From contig JADHUD010000192.1 in the NCBI GenBank assembly GCA_016784705.1, positions 1-5,183 of the forward strand: a stretch of DNA of 5,183 nucleotides. The letters are read 5' to 3'. Origin of the DNA: Spirochaetia bacterium. Its GTDB lineage: Bacteria; Spirochaetota; Spirochaetia; JABMQR01. Within the stretch, counting starts at the first letter, position 1; each line of letters opens with the position of its first letter. A program made the translations under genes and the position numbers. The notes under the pieces are model-generated. The model worked only from the letters and a program-made list of their open reading frames with translations, did no database searches and was not told the origin of the DNA. Positions 1 to 5,183 of the stretch are shown piece by piece.

Positions 1-1632
1 GCCAATTTTTATTCAGTTATTGAGGAGATGAAAACTAAACTTAAAGCAGAACCTCTTCCTCTCTATTTACCCCATGGCTCTGAGTCAGCATTTTCAGGAA
101 TTATTGATGTTATGAATCTGCAGAAAATTGAGTTTGAAACAACTTCTTTCGGCAGTGTGATGCGCAGCCTGCCTGTCCCTGCAGAAATGCTGGAAACTGC
201 AAAAAAATATCATGACCATTTAATTGACTTACTCTCTAACTATTCTGACGAAATAATGGAACTCTACCTGGAAGGTAGTGATATTCCAATACATTTAATA
301 AAAAAGACAATCCGTGAAGTAACAATCTCCAGAAAATGTATTCCAGTATTTGTTGGTGCATCTTTAAAAAATATTGGTGTCCAAACTCTATTAGACGGAA
401 TTATTGAGTACCTGCCCTCTCCAAATGATATCCCGGAAATCACCGGTCTTACCGTTAAAAATGAACATCCGGTGATTGTAAAACATGACATTTCAGGTCC
501 GCCGTTGGCGTTAGTTTTCAAGATTCAAAACGATCGCGAATCGGGACCGCTTTGCTTTTTCAGAGTTTATTCAGGATCAATAAAAAAAGGGTCTACAATT
601 TTTAATATTTCAAAAAGAAAGCGGGAACGGATTAACAGGCTCTTCAGGATGCATGCTAATAAACCCGAGAATGTAGATGTTATCGAATCCGGTGATATAG
701 GTGTAGCTGTTGGTTTAAAATTCGCACAAACAGGAGATACCATAGGATCTGAAGGTTCGCAAATTCTTTTGGAAAGCATGACTTTTCCTGAACCGGTAAT
801 TTCAGTTGCAATTGAGCCGCGAACAATTTCAGATCAGGATAAACTTAAAAAAGCACTTGAAACACTTTCCCGCGAAGATCCTACATTTGTATATAAAGAT
901 AATCCTGATACCGGACAGCTTATCATCTCAGGAATGGGAGAGCTTCATTTAGATGTTCTGGTAACGAGAATAACAAAAGAGATGAAAGTTGAAGCCAGAA
1001 TTGGAAATCCTCAGGTAACTTATCGGGAGACGATTTCAGTTTCAGTTACCCATAATGAAAGATTTTCAAAAATTTTATCCGGAAAAGAGAATAAAGCAGA
1101 TATTACTCTCTGTCTCACTCCTTTACCAACAGGAAGTGGAAATGTGTTTATTTCTCATGTCTCTAAAAATGTTCTTCCTAAAGAGTATCAGTCTGCTGTA
1201 GAAAGAGGTATCCAAAATGCATTCCTTTCAGGGATACGTTATGGATACCCAATTTATGATGTAAAAGTTGAACTTATTAAAGCCGATTATAATGAACTTA
1301 CCGCATCTGAATTTGCTTATGAAGCTGCTGCATCACAGGGTTTTGATAATGCAGCCAGAAATGCAGAGCCCATACTCCTTGAGCCCATAATGAAAGTAGT
1401 CATTATGTGCCCGACAACAAATATTGGTGAGGTAATGAGTCACCTTTCAATGAAAGGCGGTATTGTTGAGAGCATGGAAAGCAAACCTGCTCTGGATCAT
1501 ATAACAGCAAAAGTTCCACTGGTGAATATGTTTGGTTATTCAACTGCTTTGAGAAGTCTTACCCAGGGTCGTGCATCTTTTGCTATGGAGTTTTCACATT
1601 TTGATAAAAAAGAGGGTGAACTTTTCGGATAA
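1..1632 (+). CDS. fusA: Elongation factor G paralogue, spdEFG2 (ribosome-recycling) type; 5' end cut by window edge
   Basis: This is a translational GTPase acting on the ribosome in the cytoplasm. The frame is open to base 1, and the codons before the first ATG (base 28) already match EF-G, so that ATG is internal; 543 residues are visible and about 150, with the P-loop, switch regions and NKxD, lie upstream. What remains is the end of the G domain with the G5-like GAS (355-363), domain II (about 475-770), domain III with GMGELH (931-948), domain IV from YRETI (1021) and domain V with LLEPIM (1375-1392). In domain IV the usual SGGxGQYG loop is replaced by an SGKENKAD stretch, and the His of the second tip loop is Asn (1291-1293). 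These differences match the spdEFG2 branch; its Borrelia member and mitochondrial EF-G2 recycle ribosomes with RRF rather than translocate. The recycling role here is inferred. EF-G family membership is certain; the subfamily is likely. Confidence 0.93.
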   Translation, partial: ANFYSVIEEMKTKLKAEPLPLYLPHGSESAFSGIIDVMNLQKIEFETTSFGSVMRSLPVPAEMLETAKKYHDHLIDLLSNYSDEIMELYLEGSDIPIHLIKKTIREVTISRKCIPVFVGASLKNIGVQTLLDGIIEYLPSPNDIPEITGLTVKNEHPVIVKHDISGPPLALVFKIQNDRESGPLCFFRVYSGSIKKGSTIFNISKRKRERINRLFRMHANKPENVDVIESGDIGVAVGLKFAQTGDTIGSEGSQILLESMTFPEPVISVAIEPRTISDQDKLKKALETLSREDPTFVYKDNPDTGQLIISGMGELHLDVLVTRITKEMKVEARIGNPQVTYRETISVSVTHNERFSKILSGKENKADITLCLTPLPTGSGNVFISHVSKNVLPKEYQSAVERGIQNAFLSGIRYGYPIYDVKVELIKADYNELTASEFAYEAAASQGFDNAARNAEPILLEPIMKVVIMCPTTNIGEVMSHLSMKGGIVESMESKPALDHITAKVPLVNMFGYSTALRSLTQGRASFAMEFSHFDKKEGELFG

Positions 1633-1634
1633 GT

Positions 1635-1660
1635 ATCATTTCCAAGAATGATTCTTTTTA
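1635..1660 (+). terminator. Weak terminator-like hairpin just after the first EF-G gene
   Basis: ATCATT (1635-1640) and AATGAT (1647-1652) can form a six-pair stem with a six-base loop, followed by a T-rich run (1653-1659). The stem has only one G-C pair, so it would be weak. It starts three bases after the stop codon, where a terminator would be expected. The better-formed hairpin at 1738-1775 is an alternative end for this transcript. Confidence 0.25.
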
Positions 1661-1689
1661 TTGACAGAAATCCATACCCGTTTTACAGT
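1661..1689 (+). promoter_or_regulatory. Candidate sigma-70-type promoter for the EFG II gene (distal)
   Basis: A perfect -35 hexamer TTGACA (1661-1666) is followed after 17 bases by TACAGT (1684-1689), which matches four of the six -10 consensus positions. An overlapping alternative is TTTACA (1682-1687), 18 bases, then TATTAT (1706-1711), with five of six matches in each hexamer. Either would give a leader of about 90 to 110 bases containing the hairpin at 1738-1775. AT-rich intergenic DNA often yields such matches by chance, so this is only a candidate. Confidence 0.38.
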
Positions 1690-1737
1690 AGTTTATTACT
1701 GATAGTATTATCAATACTCATTCAGGGATTAACTGAT

Positions 1738-1775
1738 TGCTTAAAAGCAGTAAAATCTGCGTTTAAAGCATTTTT
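1738..1775 (+). terminator. Hairpin plus T5: terminator of the first EF-G gene or leader attenuator of the second
   Basis: The arms 1738-1750 and 1757-1770 pair around a six-base loop (1751-1756). The outer part pairs TGCTT with AAGCA, the inner part pairs GCAG with CTGC, and between them are three A-T pairs, one bulged A (1765) and one A-G mismatch. Five T's (1771-1775) follow directly, as in an intrinsic terminator. It could end read-through from the upstream gene. If the distal promoter is real, it would lie inside the leader of the EFG II gene. A smaller alternative hairpin (1736-1751, loop TAAA) uses the left arm and would exclude this one. Confidence 0.45.
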
Positions 1776-1783
1776 GTTACAAT
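1775..1783 (+). promoter_or_regulatory. Candidate extended -10 promoter (proximal) for the EFG II gene
   Basis: TG (1775-1776), one base, then TACAAT (1778-1783) matches an extended -10 element with five of six hexamer positions. I see no good -35 hexamer 16 to 18 bases upstream, which extended -10 promoters can tolerate. Transcription would begin near 1790 and give a leader of under 20 bases that still holds the Shine-Dalgarno sequence. Together with the hairpin just upstream this makes a simple terminator-then-promoter arrangement. Confidence 0.33.
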
Positions 1784-1798
1784 AATTACATATTTAAT

Positions 1799-1803
1799 GG
1801 AGG
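1799..1803 (+). promoter_or_regulatory. Shine-Dalgarno sequence of the EFG II gene
   Basis: GGAGG lies four bases before the ATG at 1808. It is a strong anti-SD match at a slightly short spacing, and it fixes the start codon, since the protein then begins a few residues before the P-loop as in other EF-Gs. Confidence 0.8.
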
Positions 1804-1807
1804 TATT

Positions 1808-3865
1808 ATGAGTTTAACCAGCGCTGAAATCAGAAATGTTGCTATCGTCGGACACAACGGCACTGGGAAAACCACACTGTTGGAACATATTCTTTCCAAT
1901 AGCGGGGTAATTTCCCGGGCAGAGTCAATTGCTGCAGGAAAAACTGTCAGTGATTACACTGACGAGGAGATTGAAAAAGGTATTTCTATTCATGCTTCGC
2001 TTTCCTGTATTGAATGGGACAATAAAATGATGAATTTTATTGACACCCCGGGAACCTCAGACTTTATAGGAGAAGTTGTCTCATCATTCCGCGCCTCAGA
2101 ATCCGCTATAATGGTTATTGATGCACGTGCAGGTGTACAGATTGAAACAATAAAACTATGGCGAAGGCTTAATACACGAAATATGCCCCGTATAGTTTTT
2201 ATTAACAAAATGGATCGTGACAGAGCTGATTTCCAGAATACATTTTCAGATATTGAATCCAGATTCAGCAAACCGTGTGTACCTGTTTCTATACCTATTG
2301 GCAGCGGAGAGGAATATAAGGGTGTAATAAACCTTATTGAGAATAGAGCTTATTTGGTATCAGAGACACAAGCGTCTGAGATTCCGGACAATATGAAAGA
2401 AACAGTTGAAGAGTTTCGTCTAACCCTTATAGAAGCTGCTGCTGAGGGAGAAGACTCATTAATGGAAAAATATTTTGAGGAAGGAACACTTGATCCTGAC
2501 GATATCAGATTAGGATTAATTTCCGGACTCAGAGAAAATCGCATTATTCCTATCCTTTGTGGAAGTGCAGAAAAAGATAATGGTATTGTATCACTCCTTA
2601 ATTTTCTCTCTTTTGCTGCGCCGCCACCATCGATGATAGAAGAAAAAGCTATTGATGCAAACGGAAACGAAATTGCTGTGCCAATAAGCACAGATGGAAG
2701 TATTTCAGCTTTTTCGTTTAAATCCACTATAGATCAGTTTTCCGGAAAGCTCTCTTTTATTAAGGTAGTAACCGGAACAATTACCGGTGAGGCTGAACTG
2801 CAGAACCCTACAGTCGGAAAAAAAGAAAGACCAGGTAAACTATATAAATCAATAGGTAAAAAACTCTTTGAAGTAAAAGAGCTGGTTGCTGGTGATATCG
2901 GAATAATAGCCAAATCTACAACTCTTCATACAAATAATACATTATGTTCACCTGATATTCAGTATACCTTTTCCGTTTTGGCATTACCTCATCCAATTCA
3001 TGCATTAGCTATATCAGCAGCTGACAAAAAATCTGAAGATAAAATGAATGAAGCACTTCATAAAGTTACTGAAGAAGATTTAACATTTCAGGTTAATTTT
3101 AATAAAGAGACTAAAGAGAATGTTGTTTCCGGCATGGGAGAACTTCATATTAATATGATTCTTGAAAAGATCAAAGATAAACAGAAAATAGAAATCATAA
3201 CAAAAGTGCCTAAAATTGCCTACAGAGAAACAATAACAAAACCTTCTGATGCCGAATACACCCATAAAAAACAGTCGGGTGGGCATGGTCAGTATGGACG
3301 AGTGGTTATTACTATTAATCCCCTGCCACGCGGTGAATATTTCTCTTTTACAAATGCAATTAAAGGCGGTTCAATTTCTAAAGGATATATGCCGGGTATT
3401 GAAAAAGGTTTAAATGAAGCTATGACTGAAGGTTATTTAGCTGGTTACCCTCTTGTTGATATTGGCGTTTCTGTTGTTGATGGAAAAGAACACCCTGTTG
3501 ACAGTTCTGAAATGGCTTTTAAACTTGCTGCTAAAGGAGCCTTAAAAGCTGCAATGGCTAAGGCAAATGTTGTTCTTTTAGAACCGATTATGCATTTAGA
3601 AGTTTTTATTGAAGATCAATATTTAGGAGATATTTTATCTGATTTAAGCGGAAAACGAGGTCGTGTTCAGGGACAGGAAGATATTGGAGGCGGCTTAACC
3701 CTTGTACAGGCTAGCGTTCCTCAGGGAGAAATGATGAAATATGCAATCGATCTAAAATCATTAACTTCCGGTACCGGTTCTTTTGAACTGGAATTTGATC
3801 ATTATGAGATTGCCACAGGAAAAGTTGTTGAGGATGTTATTAAGCAATCCCAATTAGAAGATTAA
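1808..3865 (+). CDS. fusA: Elongation factor G-like GTPase, EFG II subfamily
   Basis: This is a complete 685-residue EF-G homologue of normal family length. The G domain has P-loop GHNGTGKT (15-22), switch I EKGISI with Ser60 where EF-G has Thr, DTPG (79-82), NKMD (133-136) and a G5-like GSA (252-254). Domain II starts near residue 297, domain III carries GMGELH (442-447), domain IV has the tip loop SGGHGQYG (490-497) and a conserved His562, and domain V contains LLEPIM (590-595). The residue after DTPG is Thr83, where canonical factors have the His that activates hydrolysis. This substitution, the HNGTGKT P-loop and the C-terminal LTSGTGSFELEF fit EFG II, whose member Thermus EF-G-2 has Tyr there as I recall it. 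The cellular role of EFG II is not well defined. Binding to the ribosome is expected; efficient translocation is uncertain. The gene follows another EF-G paralogue and probably has its own promoter. Confidence 0.95.
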   Translation: MSLTSAEIRNVAIVGHNGTGKTTLLEHILSNSGVISRAESIAAGKTVSDYTDEEIEKGISIHASLSCIEWDNKMMNFIDTPGTSDFIGEVVSSFRASESAIMVIDARAGVQIETIKLWRRLNTRNMPRIVFINKMDRDRADFQNTFSDIESRFSKPCVPVSIPIGSGEEYKGVINLIENRAYLVSETQASEIPDNMKETVEEFRLTLIEAAAEGEDSLMEKYFEEGTLDPDDIRLGLISGLRENRIIPILCGSAEKDNGIVSLLNFLSFAAPPPSMIEEKAIDANGNEIAVPISTDGSISAFSFKSTIDQFSGKLSFIKVVTGTITGEAELQNPTVGKKERPGKLYKSIGKKLFEVKELVAGDIGIIAKSTTLHTNNTLCSPDIQYTFSVLALPHPIHALAISAADKKSEDKMNEALHKVTEEDLTFQVNFNKETKENVVSGMGELHINMILEKIKDKQKIEIITKVPKIAYRETITKPSDAEYTHKKQSGGHGQYGRVVITINPLPRGEYFSFTNAIKGGSISKGYMPGIEKGLNEAMTEGYLAGYPLVDIGVSVVDGKEHPVDSSEMAFKLAAKGALKAAMAKANVVLLEPIMHLEVFIEDQYLGDILSDLSGKRGRVQGQEDIGGGLTLVQASVPQGEMMKYAIDLKSLTSGTGSFELEFDHYEIATGKVVEDVIKQSQLED

Positions 3866-3904
3866 TATTCTGCAAAGAAACACGGGGATTCATATCCTAT
3901 TTAT

Positions 3905-3947
3905 AAAATCCGGGAGTTTTTTTACTTCCGGATTTTTATTGTTTTTT
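3905..3947. terminator. Bidirectional intrinsic terminator between convergent genes
   Basis: The arms 3905-3917 and 3924-3936 form a 13-pair stem (one G-T wobble, CCGG core) around a loop of six T's. On the + strand the hairpin runs into T's (3933-3937) and a further six T's (3942-3947), ending the EFG II transcript about 40 bases after its stop. On the - strand the stem is followed by TTTTATAAAT, a weaker T-tract that could end the mfd-trmB transcript. The right arm and loop include the stop and last codons of trmB, so the same bases code and terminate. Confidence 0.88.
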
Positions 3948-4638
3948 CAATCCATATTTCGTATATCGTGTGGTTTTCTGCAATCCCTTTCTGTTCAAAT
4001 TTGGTTATGGGTCTCCAGGAAACTGGATCACAATACCCATTACTTGCATAATTTACTAAACCATCCACCTTTTCAAACTCCTCTAATATCCATTCAGCAT
4101 AAGGAGTCCAATCCGTAACTACATAGATATATCCTCCCGGTACAAGTTTTCTCTGCATAAGTTCTATGAATTCTTTTTTTACCAACCTTCGCTTATTATG
4201 TTTTTTTTTCTGCCAGGGATCTGGAAAAAAGATATGAAACCCTGCAATAGAATTGTCCAGGATCATCTCTTGAAGAACTTCTACTGCGTCAAAGCGTATA
4301 ATACGAACATTATCCAGCTTCTGAGTATGAATTTCATTTAAGAGCTTTCCAACTCCAGATAAGAATACTTCTATTCCAAGATAATTAATTTCCGGAAATA
4401 GTGCTGCAATTGAGGCAGTTGTCACACCCATTCCAAAACCTATTTCAATAGTTAAAGGATTCTTATTGTTAAAAATTGATTCAGATTGTAATGATAAACC
4501 GGTTTTAAATGGTATACAGTACGAATCGCTATATTTCTCAATTGCATTTTTCTGAAGTTCTGTTAACCGTCCGCCCCGCAATACAAAGCTGCGAATGCTT
4601 TTCTTGTCATCAATAACAACGTTCTTATCTAAATTCAT
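3922..4638 (-). CDS. trmB: tRNA (guanine-46-N7)-methyltransferase TrmB
   Basis: TrmB uses S-adenosylmethionine to methylate N7 of guanine 46 in the variable loop of tRNAs, which helps hold the tertiary fold. The 238-residue length is normal for the family. After an IRSFVLRGGR entry region (15-24) come the SAM-binding motif EIGFGMG (65-71), the acidic strand end GIEV (88-91), Asp118, the signature FPDPW with basic KKKHNKRRL (138-152), PGG (167-169), Thr175-Asp176, and the C-terminal TKFEQKG (212-218), all in family order. The start ATG has AGGTGA just upstream. It sits 28 bases downstream of mfd on the same strand and is probably co-transcribed with it; I see no promoter in that gap. Its 3' end is folded into the shared terminator. 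Nothing suggests loss of function. Confidence 0.97.
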   Translation of the reverse strand: MNLDKNVVIDDKKSIRSFVLRGGRLTELQKNAIEKYSDSYCIPFKTGLSLQSESIFNNKNPLTIEIGFGMGVTTASIAALFPEINYLGIEVFLSGVGKLLNEIHTQKLDNVRIIRFDAVEVLQEMILDNSIAGFHIFFPDPWQKKKHNKRRLVKKEFIELMQRKLVPGGYIYVVTDWTPYAEWILEEFEKVDGLVNYASNGYCDPVSWRPITKFEQKGIAENHTIYEIWIEKTIKIRK

Positions 4639-4641
4639 TAT

Positions 4642-4647
4642 TCACCT
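4642..4647 (-). promoter_or_regulatory. Shine-Dalgarno sequence of trmB
   Basis: On the minus strand AGGTGA ends three bases before the trmB ATG. It lies in the 28-base gap after the mfd stop codon, supporting separate ribosome loading on a shared mRNA. The spacing is short, much like that of the EFG II gene. Confidence 0.65.
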
Positions 4648-4666
4648 GTTTTTGAAAATTTTCTAT

Positions 4667-5183
4667 TTATATTAGTCTCTGCAGTTTTTCCAGAATAAAC
4701 AAACTTTTATCCTTAAGTGAAATTGCGTCAGTCTTCATTATTAATATATTAGGACATTTGGGGTCTATAGAGACCGCTCCGCTGCTTTCACGAATCATAT
4801 CGATTAATCTGTCGATTGAAATATTTGCAACTCTTGAGAATTCTGCTCTAACAATTCCATTAGCCTCTCTCAACTGATAAATTGCCAGTTTCTTGCAGAT
4901 CACCTTAATTTCAGCAATGAAAAGTAAATTCAGGACATCATCCGGGATTGGGCCGAACCTGTCTTCCAGCTCCGATGTCAATTGTTTTAATTCAAGTTCT
5001 TTTTGAATTATGGCTATTTTCCGGTATATTTTAAATTTTGTTCCTGGATCCAGAATATATGTATCTGGTATAAACCCTGAATAATCGAGGTCAAGAAAAA
5101 CATCTTCTTCTATGGATTTCTCAGAATCTGTCATCCTGCTGATAGTTTCATCAAGTATTCTAAGATACATATCTAATCCTACT
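4667..5183 (-). CDS. mfd: Transcription-repair coupling factor Mfd, C-terminal part; 5' end beyond the window
   Basis: Mfd is a DNA translocase that removes RNA polymerase stalled at lesions and recruits UvrA to start nucleotide excision repair. Only the last 171 residues are visible. The frame continues to the right edge as VGLDMYLRILDE, matching the family's VGFDLYCRLLEE region, so the ATG at 5170 is internal. Next come an acidic stretch, SGFIPDTYILD (the family's A-YIP-YI-D motif), the helix ending KIYRKIA, and LEDRFGPIPDD before the final alpha/beta module. This is the TRCF C-terminal domain (D7), which in known Mfd proteins masks the UvrA-binding surface. The UvrB-like module, the polymerase-interaction domain and the helicase motors lie outside; full-length proteins have about 1100 residues. 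The protein ends normally and trmB follows 28 bases later. The identification rests on domain D7 alone but the motif order is clear. Confidence 0.92.
   Translation of the reverse strand, partial: VGLDMYLRILDETISRMTDSEKSIEEDVFLDLDYSGFIPDTYILDPGTKFKIYRKIAIIQKELELKQLTSELEDRFGPIPDDVLNLLFIAEIKVICKKLAIYQLREANGIVRAEFSRVANISIDRLIDMIRESSGAVSIDPKCPNILIMKTDAISLKDKSLFILEKLQRLI

Noticed and set aside
28..30. ATG at 28 as the start of the first EF-G gene
   Set aside because: The frame is open to base 1, and the preceding codons (ANFYSVIEE) align with the EF-G G domain. The protein would otherwise lack its whole nucleotide-binding core.
264..779. Minus-strand open frames inside the first EF-G gene (264-521 and 567-779)
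   Set aside because: They are antisense to conserved EF-G sequence and show no recognisable protein motif or good ribosome binding site.
1..1632. First EF-G gene as a truncated pseudogene or a TetM-like ribosome protection protein
   Set aside because: The missing part is explained by the window edge and there is no stop or frameshift in what is visible. The domain II to V sequence follows the EF-G/spdEFG2 pattern rather than the resistance-protein family.
1990..2727. Minus-strand open frames inside the EFG II gene (1990-2271 and 2350-2727)
   Set aside because: They lie opposite a well-supported conserved gene, show no recognisable protein motif, and behave as shadows of the coding strand.
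3080..3286. Minus-strand 68-residue open frame with a Phe-rich composition, possibly a small membrane protein
   Set aside because: The Phe runs are the reverse complement of Lys/Glu-rich codons in domain III of the EFG II protein. There is no independent evidence for a gene.
3885..3898. Small palindrome GGAT-TCAT-ATCC before the main terminator
   Set aside because: It has only four or five pairs and no T-tract. The 13-pair hairpin immediately downstream explains termination better.
5168..5170. Minus-strand ATG at 5170 as the start of a small 167-residue protein
   Set aside because: The upstream in-frame codons (VGLD) match the Mfd family and the frame runs off the window, so this is an internal Met of Mfd.

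Overview
The window is an AT-rich bacterial segment with four protein-coding genes in two convergent pairs. It shows no mobile element, CRISPR array, rRNA or tRNA that I can recognise. Both edges cut through genes. Two features suggest a spirochaete-like bacterium: an EF-G paralogue of the spdEFG2 type (the spirochaete/planctomycete/delta-proteobacterial lineage), and the sequence style of the Mfd C-terminus. This taxonomic guess is inference, at moderate confidence at best.

Left half, + strand. Positions 1-1632 hold the C-terminal three quarters of an EF-G paralogue whose GTPase core lies upstream of the window. Its domain IV lacks the tip motifs used in tRNA translocation, and it fits the spdEFG2 branch, whose studied member works in ribosome recycling. 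After a 175-base gap comes a complete second EF-G paralogue (1808-3865) of the EFG II branch. It keeps the domain IV tip but has Thr in place of the catalytic His of the DTPGH motif. The gap contains promoter-like hexamers, a hairpin followed by five T's, an extended -10-like site and a clear Shine-Dalgarno sequence. The second gene may therefore be transcribed on its own or be subject to attenuation.

Right half, - strand. The C-terminal domain of the transcription-repair coupling factor Mfd (4667 to the right edge) is followed 28 bases later by trmB (3922-4638), the tRNA guanine-46 N7-methyltransferase. They look like one transcription unit. The EFG II and trmB genes converge on a strong, probably bidirectional terminator hairpin (3905-3936) that overlaps the last codons of trmB.

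Three of the four genes act on translation (two EF-G paralogues and a tRNA modification enzyme) and the fourth couples transcription to repair. This is mostly housekeeping sequence and I found no convincing undescribed system. The most interesting point is two adjacent EF-G paralogues that have each lost a different hallmark of canonical EF-G, which implies that the ordinary translocase is encoded elsewhere.
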